This document shows positions 6,269 through 14,019 of a stretch of DNA of 64,000 bases, one piece after another. How positions within the stretch are numbered: the first letter of the stretch is position 1; each line of letters begins with the position of its first letter. The stretch spans positions 1-64,000 of the forward strand of contig NZ_VMHN01000013.1 of assembly GCF_008795955.1 (NCBI RefSeq), in the 5' to 3' direction. The DNA is from Marinobacter denitrificans. Its GTDB lineage: Bacteria; Pseudomonadota; Gammaproteobacteria; Pseudomonadales; Oleiphilaceae. The notes under the pieces are model-generated. The model searched no databases and was not told the origin of the DNA. It worked only from the letters and a program-made list of their open reading frames with translations. A program made the translations under genes and the position numbers.

Positions 6269-9052
6269 CTATCGCTCCTGCTTCTTGAGCAGCGCCGCGG
6301 ACAGACCGATCAGGACCGGCACCGCCAGCGCCAGCGGGAGAAAGGCGGCATGCAGGTCGGAGAAGTTGAGGGCCTTCGAGAAGGTGCCGCGCGCGATCGT
6401 CAGGAAATGCGTGGTCGGGTAGATCTCGCCGATCACTCGGCCCACCCCTTCCAGGGACGAGACCGGGTCGATCATGCCGGAGAAGTTCGCCGCCGGCAGG
6501 ATGGTGAGCACCGCCGTGCCGAAGATCGCCGCGATCTGGCTGCGCATGAAGGTGGAGATCAGCAGACCTACAGCCGTGGCCGCACCGACATAGAGCAGTG
6601 CGCCTGCCGCCAACGTCAGGAAGCTGCCCTTCAGCGGCACGCCGAAGACGGTCACCGCGAGCAGCGTGAGCAGCAGGAAGCTCAGGAAGGACAGCAATAC
6701 ATATGGCAACTGCTTGCCTAGCAGGAATTCGAGCCGCGTGGTCGGCGTGACGTAGAAGTTGGTGATCGAGCCGAGCTCCTTCTCGCGCACCACGCTGAGC
6801 GCCGCGAGCATGGCCGGGATCAGCATGAGCAGCAGCGGGATCACTGCCGGCACCATCGCCACCAGGCTCTTGACGTCCGGGTTATAGCGAAACCGGGTCT
6901 CGATATTGACAAGCCCCGCCAAAGCCTCGCTGTGGCCGGCCTCGCGCGCCTTCGTCGCCAGCCAGTGGGCATGAATCCCCTGCGCATAGCCGCGGACACT
7001 CTCCCCCCGTGTCGGCATGGCGCCGTCGATCCAGGCGCCGATCTCGACCCGCCGGCCCCGGGCGATGTCGCGCGCGAAGCCCGGCGGGATCTCGATCGCC
7101 AGACTGATGTCGCCTTCGCGCATTCGCCGGTCGAGATCGGCATAACCGGTGATCGGCGGCCGCTCGACGAAATATCGGGAGCCGGCGAGGTTGAGCGTAT
7201 AGTCGCGGCTGACGGTGGTCTGGTCGCGATCCAGCACCGCGAAGGTGAGATCCTCGACATCGAGGTTGATGCCATAGCCCATCACGAACATCAGGATGAC
7301 GCTGCCGAGCAGCGCCAGCGTCAGCCGGATGGGATCGCGGCGCAGTTCCAACCCTTCGCGCCGGGCGTGGCTGATCATGCGCCGGGGATCGAACATGCGC
7401 CGCCAGCCCCGGGGTTCGACATGGCCTGCCGACGCGTCAACCGTATCGAGTGACGCTGTTTGCCCCGCGTCGGCTTCGCCCTCCCCCGACGCCTCCTCCA
7501 GATGCGCGACGAATGCCTCTTCCAGGGTCTCTGCGCCCCGCTGCTGTACGATATTCGCCGGCGTGTCGGTGACCAGCACCCGGCCCGCATGCATCAGCGA
7601 GATGCGGTCGCAGCGCTCGGCCTCGTTCATGAAGTGGGTGGAGATGAAGATGGTCACGCCGTCGCGGCGCGACAGCTCGACCAGCTGGCGCCAGAAGGCG
7701 TCGCGCGCCACCGGGTCGACGCCCGAGGTGGGCTCGTCGAGGATCAGCATCTCGGGCTTGTGGATCATGGCGACCGCCAGCGACAGGCGTTGCCGGTGGC
7801 CGAGGGGCAGCTGGCCCGGCAGACTGTCCACCACGGCGGTCAAATCGAAGCGTTCAACCATTTCGTCCACCCGCCCTGAAATCTCGGCAGCGGGCACCTG
7901 GAACAGCCGGGCATGCAGCTCCAGGTTCTGCCGCACCGTCAGCTCGGTGTAGAGCGAGAAGAACTGCGACATGAAGCCGACTCGGCGGCGGGTCGCGAGG
8001 TCGTGCGGGTCCACCTCGTGTCCGAACAGCCAGGCCCGGCCTTCGCTCGGCGGAAGGAGGCCGGTCAGCATCTTCATGGTCGTGGTCTTGCCGCAGCCGT
8101 TGGAGCCGAGAAAACCGAAGATCTCACCCCGGGGGACACGCAGGTTCACATGATCGACCGCGATGAATTCGCCAAAGCGCATGGTCAGATCCCGGGCCTC
8201 GATCGCGGGGTCGCCATCGTCTGCCGACCGCGGCGGAATCTCGACCGGCCGATAATTGCGGCGCTTGTCTTCCGGCAGCAGCCGGATGAAGGCCGCCTCC
8301 AGCGAATCCGCTCCCGTGCTGTGCAGCAGGCCTTCGGGCGTGTCGCTGGCCAGCACCGCCCCACCGTCCATCGCTGCCAGCCAGTCGAAGCGTGCCGCCT
8401 CATCCATATAGGCGGTGGCAACCAGCACGCTCATGCCGGGCCGGGAACGACGGATGCCGGCGATCAGATCCCAGAACTGTCTGCGCGAGAGCGGATCGAC
8501 ACCGGTGGTCGGCTCGTCGAGGATGAGCAGGTCCGGATCGTGGATCAGCGCGCAGCAGAGGCCGAGCTTCTGCTTCATCCCACCGGATAGTTTGCCCGCC
8601 GCCCGATCGAGAAACGGCTTGAGCCCGGTGGCCCCGGTCAGCACCTCGATGCGGCGCGCCCGTTCGCCGCCGTCATGCCCAAATAGGCGCCCGAAGAAGT
8701 CGAGGTTCTCGAACACCGTGAGTGTCGGATAGAGGTTCCGTCCCAGGCCCTGTGGCATGTAGGCGATACGCGGGCCGACTCTGCGGCGATGGCGCGCATC
8801 GGCCATATCGCCGCAGAGCACCTCGACTCGTCCTGTCTGGACCGCGCGGGCGCCTGAGATCAGCGCCAACAGACTGGACTTGCCGACCCCGTCCGGGCCG
8901 ATCAACCCGGCCATGCAGTTTGCCGGGATGTCGATCGTGACCTCGTCGAGCGCACGCGCCTTGCCGTAGCGCAGGGATACATCGCGCAGGCGGGCAACCG
9001 GCACGTCAGCCCCCCCGTCATCCTCGATCAGTGTATCTGCCTCCCGGCTCAT
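6269..9052 (-). CDS. rbbA: RbbA-like fused ABC transporter (two ATPase domains plus ABC-2 permease)
   Basis: A 927-residue fusion, close to E. coli RbbA (911). First ATPase: Walker A GPDGVGKSS (52-60), signature LSGGMKQK, Walker B LLILDEPTTGVDP. Second ATPase: GSNGCGKTT, variant signature LPLGHRQR, MLILDEPTSGVDP. A linker rich in Glu/Asp leads to a C-terminal ABC-2 permease with a TM helix, a periplasmic domain and several TM helices (EKELGSITNFYVTPTTRLEF). E. coli RbbA was named for ribosome-associated ATPase activity, but the architecture indicates an exporter. Its start overlaps the adaptor's stop by 4 bases (ATGA). Confidence 0.92.
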   Translation of the reverse strand: MSREADTLIEDDGGADVPVARLRDVSLRYGKARALDEVTIDIPANCMAGLIGPDGVGKSSLLALISGARAVQTGRVEVLCGDMADARHRRRVGPRIAYMPQGLGRNLYPTLTVFENLDFFGRLFGHDGGERARRIEVLTGATGLKPFLDRAAGKLSGGMKQKLGLCCALIHDPDLLILDEPTTGVDPLSRRQFWDLIAGIRRSRPGMSVLVATAYMDEAARFDWLAAMDGGAVLASDTPEGLLHSTGADSLEAAFIRLLPEDKRRNYRPVEIPPRSADDGDPAIEARDLTMRFGEFIAVDHVNLRVPRGEIFGFLGSNGCGKTTTMKMLTGLLPPSEGRAWLFGHEVDPHDLATRRRVGFMSQFFSLYTELTVRQNLELHARLFQVPAAEISGRVDEMVERFDLTAVVDSLPGQLPLGHRQRLSLAVAMIHKPEMLILDEPTSGVDPVARDAFWRQLVELSRRDGVTIFISTHFMNEAERCDRISLMHAGRVLVTDTPANIVQQRGAETLEEAFVAHLEEASGEGEADAGQTASLDTVDASAGHVEPRGWRRMFDPRRMISHARREGLELRRDPIRLTLALLGSVILMFVMGYGINLDVEDLTFAVLDRDQTTVSRDYTLNLAGSRYFVERPPITGYADLDRRMREGDISLAIEIPPGFARDIARGRRVEIGAWIDGAMPTRGESVRGYAQGIHAHWLATKAREAGHSEALAGLVNIETRFRYNPDVKSLVAMVPAVIPLLLMLIPAMLAALSVVREKELGSITNFYVTPTTRLEFLLGKQLPYVLLSFLSFLLLTLLAVTVFGVPLKGSFLTLAAGALLYVGAATAVGLLISTFMRSQIAAIFGTAVLTILPAANFSGMIDPVSSLEGVGRVIGEIYPTTHFLTIARGTFSKALNFSDLHAAFLPLALAVPVLIGLSAALLKKQER

Positions 9053-10119
9053 TGCGGCAGTCTCGTCTGCAGTTCAGGCGGCCAATCCACCCGCGGGTCG
9101 AGCCGCACATAGGCCATGCCCGGCAGGCCGGTCTTGACCTGGAGGAGGTGCTCTCTGAGCAGGTCCGGGGCGATCCGCGCCTTGATGCGGAACATCAGCT
9201 TCTGGCGCTCTTCTTGCGTCTCCACCGTCTTGGGTGTGAACTGCGCGACGTCCGCCACGAAGGAGATTTCGGTCGGGACCACGTATTGCGGGGCGGCGTC
9301 GAGCACGAGCCGCGCCTCGGCCCCGAGCGCGATCCGCCCGGCCTGTTCTGTCGGCAGGAAGAAGGTCATGTACACATCGGTGAGATCGACCATGTTCAGC
9401 ACCACGCCGCCCGGGGAGAGAACCTCACCGGGCTGAGCGACACGGTACTGGACACGCCCGTCACGCGGCGATTTCAGCACGCTGTCGTCGATATCCGCCT
9501 GAATACGCTGGAGGGTGGCCCGCGCCGCTTCCACCGAGGCCTCCGAAGCAATGACATCCGACCTGGCCCGCCCTATGGCGGCTTGCGCGGCCGCCGCCTG
9601 CGCCTCCGCGGCGCCGACCGCAGCCTTCGCCGCCGCAGCCGCGGCACGGTCGTCATCGAGCTGCGCCTCGGAGGCGGCATTTTTTGAGGCGAGCTCCCGG
9701 GTGCGGGCAAGCCGTTTTTGCGCGGCGTCGAGCTCGGCCTTCCTCTGGGCTATGAGCGCTTCGGCGGCCTGCTTCTCGGCCTCACGCTGGGTCACCAGGC
9801 TTTGCGCGGTCTCGATGCCGATGAGCGCCCGTTGCAACTGCGCCTCGGCCTCCCGGAGCTGCGCCTCCAGAACGGCCGTGTCCATTTTCGCCAAGACCTG
9901 GCCGGCGCGGACGAAGTCGCCCTCGTTGACCAGGATCTCCCGGATCCGGCCTGCGGTCCTGGCCGCGATATCGATCTCGACCGCCTCGATCCGGCCGTTT
10001 CCGGCGGCGAATCCGTCGGGCAAGTCCTGCGGTTGAAAATGCCACCAAGCCCAAACACCCAGCCCAATGACAATCGCAGCGGCGACGCCTCGAATACCTG
10101 CTTTCATGAATTTTTTCAC
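9049..10119 (-). CDS. yhiI: HlyD-family adaptor, YhiI-like
   Basis: Membrane fusion protein of 356 residues, the length of E. coli YhiI. One N-terminal TM helix (about 8-26) is followed by GRIEAVEIDIAARTAGRI, a long alanine-rich coiled coil (about residues 75-205) and the closing lipoyl half (VLKSPRDGRVQYRVAQPGEV). It links the RbbA/YhhJ inner-membrane complex to an outer-membrane channel encoded elsewhere. Two starts are possible: GTG at 10119 or ATG at 10107; neither has a strong Shine-Dalgarno sequence. A marR fragment lies upstream in the same orientation, so a regulatory gene has probably been lost. Confidence 0.9.
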   Translation of the reverse strand: MKKFMKAGIRGVAAAIVIGLGVWAWWHFQPQDLPDGFAAGNGRIEAVEIDIAARTAGRIREILVNEGDFVRAGQVLAKMDTAVLEAQLREAEAQLQRALIGIETAQSLVTQREAEKQAAEALIAQRKAELDAAQKRLARTRELASKNAASEAQLDDDRAAAAAAKAAVGAAEAQAAAAQAAIGRARSDVIASEASVEAARATLQRIQADIDDSVLKSPRDGRVQYRVAQPGEVLSPGGVVLNMVDLTDVYMTFFLPTEQAGRIALGAEARLVLDAAPQYVVPTEISFVADVAQFTPKTVETQEERQKLMFRIKARIAPDLLREHLLQVKTGLPGMAYVRLDPRVDWPPELQTRLPQ

Positions 10120-10380
10120 GTCTTGGATTGCTCCACGCCAGTTGGCTCACTCATTCTTGACCATTGAATTCAGGCTGAGCGAGATCTTTGTAGACCCACA
10201 TCTTAAGCTATACCTTACGCACGAATCACAGCAATTAGGCTGACCCACATCATTTTTGTCGACAAGTCTCCGGGCGAGATCTCCAGGATGACCCCCTGCG
10301 CAATATACCGTGGGTTGAATAGTGACACCCCCGTTCTGACCCCGACCCCGTTTTAGGTCCACCCAGAGTTGGAAAAATCC

Positions 10381-10444
10381 GGCTCCAACGATCTCAGCCA
10401 ATTCACTTGGGTTGCTGCTTGGAGTAAGCGAGATAGGTGTAAAA
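10381..10444 (-). pseudogene. Fragment of a second marR-type gene cut by a Tn3-family end
   Basis: On the minus strand this stretch reads LHLSRLLQAATQ and, after a one-base deletion, SELAEIVGA. The intact MarR at 1171-1644 has LLHLSRLPQAATQRELAEAVG. DNA similarity is also clear, including shared CCAATTCAC and a following GGGTTGC block. Homology stops exactly at the outer end of the Tn3-type inverted repeat at 10445. Only about 22 codons survive, so this is dead. Confidence 0.65.
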
Positions 10445-10482
10445 GGGGAACCCGCAGAGTTCGGAAAAAATCGTACGCTAAG
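10445..10482 (+). repeat. Tn3-family terminal inverted repeat, left copy (38 bp)
   Basis: A 38-base end beginning GGGGAACCCGCAGAG and ending AAAAATCGTACGCTAAG, matching the general form of Tn3-family ends (GGGG at the outer edge, TACGCTAAG at the inner edge). It pairs with the inverted copy at 11692-11729, with 33 of 38 bases identical. The tnpA stop codon lies inside this repeat, as is usual in the family. Confidence 0.85.
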
Positions 10483-11020
10483 GTTTTCCGAGTCGCCGTA
10501 GCGGACTGAACTTGCCGCCTTCCAGCTTGCGGCTTTGTCGCCAAACGGAATCGTTGGGCAGGTTAATGTGCTCCCACCCCAGTGGCGAGAGGTATTGCAG
10601 CAAGTCCCCCCCCAAACGGTGTGCCGACCTCGCCCTGCGCCTGGGTGGCACGCTCCAGGTACACGATGTTCCACAGAACGATGGCGACCGTCACCAGGTT
10701 GAAGCCGCTGGCCCGGTAGCGTTGTTGCTCGCAGCTCCGATCCCTGACCTTGCCGAGATGGTTGAAGAATACCCGCCCTGGCCAGGGCGTTGCGCGCCTC
10801 GCCCTTGTTCAACCTGGCATGTACGGCGCTGCGCAACTCCACACTTTGCAACCAGTCTGTCCAGGATGAACAGCGTGCGTTCGATTCTGCCCAACTCGCG
10901 CAGGGCCACGACCAGGCTGTTCTGGCGAGGATAACGCCGAGCTTGCGCAGCATCAGCGAGGCAGTGACAGTGCCCTGATTGATCTACGCGGCCAGCCGCA
11001 GAATCTCGTCCCAGTGAGCC
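10478..11020 (-). pseudogene. tnpA: Tn3-family transposase TnpA, C-terminal remnant
   Basis: Minus-strand pieces in changing frames recreate the end of a Tn3-family transposase: HWDEILRLAA, an in-frame stop, INQGTVTASLMLRKLG, RYPRQNSLVVALRELGRI, ERTLFILD, DWLQSVELR, HARLNKGEARNALARA, and finally GGKFSPLRRLGKP with a stop inside the inverted repeat. At least three frameshifts plus the internal stop make it nonfunctional. About 180 of the usual 1,000 residues remain; the upstream end abuts the DUF2807-like fragment. Confidence 0.85.
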
Positions 11021-11021
11021 G

Positions 11022-11293
11022 GGCTCTGGGGATATTTTCTCGTTTGGCCAAGTGGATATCCTGAACGCCAAGGTGTCCAGGTCAGGTGACGTGGATGCCA
11101 GCGAGCTCATGGCTCGAACCGGCGGAAATCTGTTCGTGGCTGGTTCTGGTGATATCGACGCCCATATTACCACGGCAGTCAGTGTAGTAGCGCCCATGTA
11201 ACGGGTTCTGGAGACATTGTGGTGCGAAGTAACCCGGCAACGCGGGATCACTCTATCACCGGCTCCGGAGACGTTAATTTCAAACGAGAGTAG
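11022..11293 (+). pseudogene. DUF2807-like (GIN/adhesin-head) fragment, frameshifted
   Basis: Encodes the C-terminal part of a beta-helical, GSGD-repeat protein: GSGDIFSFGQVDILNAKV, SGDVDASELMARTGGNLF, AGSGDIDAHITTAV, then a frameshift near 11195, then AHVTGSGDIVVRSNP and ITGSGDVNFKRE with a stop. The repeated T/S-GSGD motifs are the signature of DUF2807 secreted proteins. Start and signal peptide are missing. It was presumably captured in or truncated by the Tn3-type element. Confidence 0.6.
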
Positions 11294-11306
11294 GGAGGAA
11301 CCTGCC

Positions 11307-11425
11307 ATGTCAGCCCCCCCACCAAAACCCGTTCAGTTACTACTCATCTGCGGGTCGATTTGGCTGAGCGAGTCGATGACATTGCCGCCCGCCTGGAACG
11401 TTCCAAGAAGTGGATCATAAAACAG
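11307..11425 (+). pseudogene. RHH antitoxin fragment, frameshifted in a poly-C tract
   Basis: An ATG with a good GGGAGGA site opens MSAPP, but the frame is lost in a run of seven C. Restoring one C gives TKTRSVTTHLRVDLAERVDD followed by IAARLERSKKWIIKQ, a CopG/ParD-type ribbon-helix-helix N-terminus. The C-terminal toxin-binding part is absent because the sequence runs straight into a toxin remnant. Confidence 0.65.
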
Positions 11426-11432
11426 GTCTTTT

Positions 11433-11630
11433 GCCGCCGCACGGACGGTGCAGCAACTCACGGACGCGCCAACCACGCTACTGACTAACCCGCGCATCGG
11501 CGAGCGCCTGGAAGAGTTCGAGCCTCGTGATGTGCGGCGGATTCTGGTCGGGCATTACGAGATGCGTTACGAGATTGTTGGCGAAATAATCTACCTGCTG
11601 CGCTTGTGGCACACACACGAGGACCGCTAA
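11433..11630 (+). pseudogene. ParE/RelE toxin, C-terminal remnant
   Basis: About 60 residues of a ParE-type toxin: TNPRIGERLEEFEPRDVRRI, LVGHYEMRYEIV, IYLLRLWHTHEDR, the conserved C-terminal half including the final sheet and WHT-EDR end. The N-terminal helices are missing. It is joined to the antitoxin fragment by a deletion that removed the antitoxin's tail and the toxin's head. A short ORF from GTG 11448 remains but lacks the toxin fold. TA modules are known passengers of Tn3-family transposons. Confidence 0.7.
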
Positions 11631-11691
11631 TACGGGGTTAACGGAGATGGTGCAGGCATCGCGGATTCCTATGCTCGAATGCCTAACACAC

Positions 11692-11729
11692 CTTAGCGTA
11701 CGATTTTTTGCGAATTCTGCGGTCACCCC
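11692..11729 (-). repeat. Tn3-family terminal inverted repeat, right copy (38 bp)
   Basis: Begins CTTAGCGTACGATTTTTTG and ends GTCACCCC. Its reverse complement differs from the left copy at only five positions (5, 6, 7, 15 and 20). The outer CCCC faces right, so the two repeats are properly inverted around the 1.3-kb relic. Confidence 0.85.
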
Positions 11730-11735
11730 TACTCC

Positions 11736-11826
11736 ACTAACAGGGTGGGCTGAGTTCGATGGCAAAATGGCACTATGAGGTGGTGCCATCTTCTGGAGAA
11801 TGGCTTCCTTACGCTCCGGGGAGTAA
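11736..11826 (-). pseudogene. Possible IS3-type OrfA N-terminal scrap
   Basis: The minus strand reads TTILHYSPERKEAILQKMAP followed by PHSAILPSNSAHPVSGV. The first part resembles the N-terminus of IS3-type transposase helper proteins (YSPERKEA...KMLPP). No start codon fits the frame (ATA stands where ATG is expected) and the homology fades towards the Tn3 repeat. Weak but suggestive evidence of one more mobile-element remnant. Confidence 0.4.
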
Positions 11827-11889
11827 TGGAGTATGGTTGTCCTTTAAAATCATCAGGCGACAACTACGCTGACACATAGGGATACCCGT

Positions 11890-12459
11890 ATGTCCACAGC
11901 TCGTAGAATAAGCTCCCTGCTAAGCAGAGACAGAGTTCATCAACCAAACCCGAAATATACGCAGGCTGCAGTTCTGATAGGGATAGTTCAGACTCCATCT
12001 GGCGAACAAGTAATTTTCAATCGAAGAGCCTCGAGCATGAACAATCATGCTAGCGAGATCTGTTTACCAGGCGGTGTACTTGAATGTATTGATCACGGCT
12101 CACACACTGATGCAGCATTGCGAGAGGCCAATGAGGAAATAGGACTACCGAAGGAGAATGTTCAGGTTATCGGGGTACTTGAGAGCTATGTCACCAGTCA
12201 ACACATAGAGGTAACCCCAATAGTAGCAATAGTCAGGCGACCCACCGAATGGATTTTACAGACACATGAGGTTGAAGAAGTCGTGGAGTTACCCCTAAGC
12301 ACCTTCCTCGAAGCAAGAAATTACAGGCATATTTCCAAGTCATACTACGGTAGAGAGGTTAACACTGTTTCGATCACATGTAACTCTTGCGAAATATGGG
12401 GGCTTACGGCGAAAATCATGATGCAGCTACAGCAACTTGTAGATCAGGACTCAAATTAA
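11890..12459 (+). CDS. Nudix hydrolase, CoA pyrophosphatase (NudL)-like
   Basis: A 189-residue cytoplasmic Nudix enzyme. The Nudix region runs from LPGGVLECIDHG to ALREANEEIGL, with REANEEIG supplying the metal-binding glutamates. The spacing GG-x5-D...ALREA-x-EEIGL and absence of the usual first Glu of the Nudix box match CoA-cleaving NudL proteins rather than MutT. The upstream NRRAS segment fits the same group. Likely reaction: hydrolysis of CoA or acyl-CoA to 3',5'-ADP and 4'-phosphopantetheine derivatives. No clear Shine-Dalgarno sequence. It marks the right edge of the mobile-element region and converges with the IclR gene. Confidence 0.82.
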   Translation: MSTARRISSLLSRDRVHQPNPKYTQAAVLIGIVQTPSGEQVIFNRRASSMNNHASEICLPGGVLECIDHGSHTDAALREANEEIGLPKENVQVIGVLESYVTSQHIEVTPIVAIVRRPTEWILQTHEVEEVVELPLSTFLEARNYRHISKSYYGREVNTVSITCNSCEIWGLTAKIMMQLQQLVDQDSN

Positions 12460-12461
12460 GT

Positions 12462-13244
12462 CTATGATTCCCTGGTATCTCGAGCAGCAAGTTTGTTTGC
12501 AATGGTTTCTGCATGACTCCGCAGAATACCTGCCACTTCTTTTATCTTTTCCTCGCCGAGCCTCACAGAGGGGGCAGACATTGAAATGGCGGCTTGCAGG
12601 TGATATTCCTCGCTGGCCGGCAAGGGAATGGCAACTGCAACACAGCACAGGCCACGCTCAAACTCTTGGCTGTCCACAGAGTAGCCCTGAGTCCGGATTT
12701 GATCCAGTTCTTTTAGAAGCTGTTTAGAAGTCCCGATTGTAGAATCGGTATACTTTTTAAAAGAACAGGCCTTGGCGTATTGTTTGCGTCTATCGTCTGG
12801 CAAACTGGATAACAGCACTTTGCCTACTCCCGTGCAATAAGCCGGTAGTCGTACGCCCATTCGAGTTCTGATCGTGAGGCTCCTTACACCCTCACCTTTC
12901 GCCACATAGCAGACTTCATCATTGTCCAGAATTGCAGCGTGGATAGTTTCGCCAAACTGATCGGCCAGTTCGTCTACGTGAGGTTGAACAATACTGTTCA
13001 TCGCGTCAACCACCGAAACACGCCCTCCAAGAGTAAACAACAAAAGCCCCAGCTCGAAATAACCATCTGGCATTTTTACGACGGCCCCTACCTGCTGTAA
13101 CGTTGTCAGAAACCGATGAGCGGTGGCAATGTTGATGTCCAGCTTTCTCGCTACCTGAGACAGCGTAAGCTTCTCGCCGGCGTAGGAAAAAGCGTTTAAT
13201 ATCTGAAAAGCTTTTATGACCGAGTTATTTACTGGAGTCGCCAA
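12462..13244 (-). CDS. IclR-family transcriptional regulator
   Basis: About 260 residues: N-terminal winged HTH (KLTLSQVARKLDINIATAHR and FLTTLQQVGAVVK) and a C-terminal effector domain (IRTRMGVRLPAYCTGVGKVL, then GYSVDSQEFERGLCCVAVAI), the standard IclR layout. There is no ATG near the N-terminus. Two TTG codons are possible (13259 and 13244); the second has GGGAAGAG at the right distance, so I chose it. It is last in a minus-strand trio after an MFS carrier and a HAD phosphatase. IclR proteins usually control nearby catabolic genes, so it may control the 15-38 kb operons. Confidence 0.9.
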   Translation of the reverse strand: MATPVNNSVIKAFQILNAFSYAGEKLTLSQVARKLDINIATAHRFLTTLQQVGAVVKMPDGYFELGLLLFTLGGRVSVVDAMNSIVQPHVDELADQFGETIHAAILDNDEVCYVAKGEGVRSLTIRTRMGVRLPAYCTGVGKVLLSSLPDDRRKQYAKACSFKKYTDSTIGTSKQLLKELDQIRTQGYSVDSQEFERGLCCVAVAIPLPASEEYHLQAAISMSAPSVRLGEEKIKEVAGILRSHAETIANKLAARDTRES

Positions 13245-13287
13245 ATTGTCTCTTCCCAAAAGTGCAGTACTGTGATGGCTACGGAGG

Positions 13288-13992
13288 CTAGACTAATTCC
13301 AAAAGAGAATCAATCGAACAATCCGCGTGGAGTTCGCATTCATCAACGTTAGACCGATAGCCGTATCGGGCGTAAATGGATAACATCCCAGCGTTTTTTG
13401 CCGCCATTACGTCCGAGAGGGAATCCCCAACCATGATACTGGACTCCTTGGCACCACCTAATGCGCGTAACGCATGTAGCAACATATCCGGTTCAGGCTT
13501 ATAACTGCCAAACTGATCAGCGCAAACAACTACGTCGACCAGACCATCCAGGCCAAACTGAGAAATGATTGAGCCCGTGAACGCAACCGGCCGATTAGTA
13601 ACGACACCAATTCTAACATGCCAGCCTGTGAGCCTCACCAGAATACTACGCACATCCGGATATAAAGACGCATACTTCCCATTGGTTTCACTGTATGACG
13701 ATAAAAACAGATTATAGGCACTGATGAAATCATCTTTTGAATCAATACCCTGACGGAAACCAATGAATTCCTCGAATACCCTCCTAAGCAGAGGCCTGGT
13801 TCCCAAACCTACCCAGTTTCGAACGTACTCTTCTGTAACGAAGGGTAAGCCATAATGACCCATGACTTCATTTACACTGGAGCATATGTCAGGAGCACTA
13901 TCTACCAAAGTACCGTCGAGATCAAAGAGTGCAACCCCGGTCTTTTCACGATTACCCAAACCAATGCCATTCAATTGGAGCTTACCAACCAT
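13288..13992 (-). CDS. HAD-superfamily hydrolase, phosphoglycolate phosphatase-like
   Basis: A 234-residue subfamily IA HAD phosphatase. Motif I is VALFDLDGTLVDSAPD with the nucleophilic Asp; the cap domain follows (residues about 35-105); motif II lies in GVVTNRPVAF; motif III is FGSYKPEPDML; motif IV is SIMVGDSLSDVMAAKNAG. Gph/PGMB-like enzymes hydrolyse small phosphomonoesters, but the substrate cannot be assigned. The ATG at 13992 is used; a GTG 6 bases upstream is an alternative. It lies between the IclR and MFS genes. Confidence 0.87.
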   Translation of the reverse strand: MVGKLQLNGIGLGNREKTGVALFDLDGTLVDSAPDICSSVNEVMGHYGLPFVTEEYVRNWVGLGTRPLLRRVFEEFIGFRQGIDSKDDFISAYNLFLSSYSETNGKYASLYPDVRSILVRLTGWHVRIGVVTNRPVAFTGSIISQFGLDGLVDVVVCADQFGSYKPEPDMLLHALRALGGAKESSIMVGDSLSDVMAAKNAGMLSIYARYGYRSNVDECELHADCSIDSLLELV

Positions 13993-14019
13993 GCTCACTC
14001 AACCTTAAGAAATCTACCA

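Larger units (their letters stand above)
10445..11729. mobile_element. Decayed Tn3-family-derived element (1,285 bp)
   Basis: Bounded by 38-bp inverted repeats. Inside are the frameshifted C-terminus of TnpA, a DUF2807-like fragment and a collapsed RHH/ParE toxin-antitoxin pair. No intact transposase or resolvase remains, so it could only move if a related TnpA acted in trans. The five bases outside each end (TAAAA and TACTC) do not match, so there is no target duplication; the ends may come from different insertions or the flanks have been rearranged. It interrupts a marR-like gene on its left side. Confidence 0.75.

Noticed and set aside
7296..7952. Long plus-strand frames opposite rbbA
   Set aside because: Ser/Arg-rich translations with no domain; the minus strand holds two complete ABC ATPase domains there.
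10440..11734. Search for 5-bp target-site duplication around the Tn3-type relic
   Set aside because: Flanks TAAAA and TACTC do not match, so recent simple transposition is not supported.
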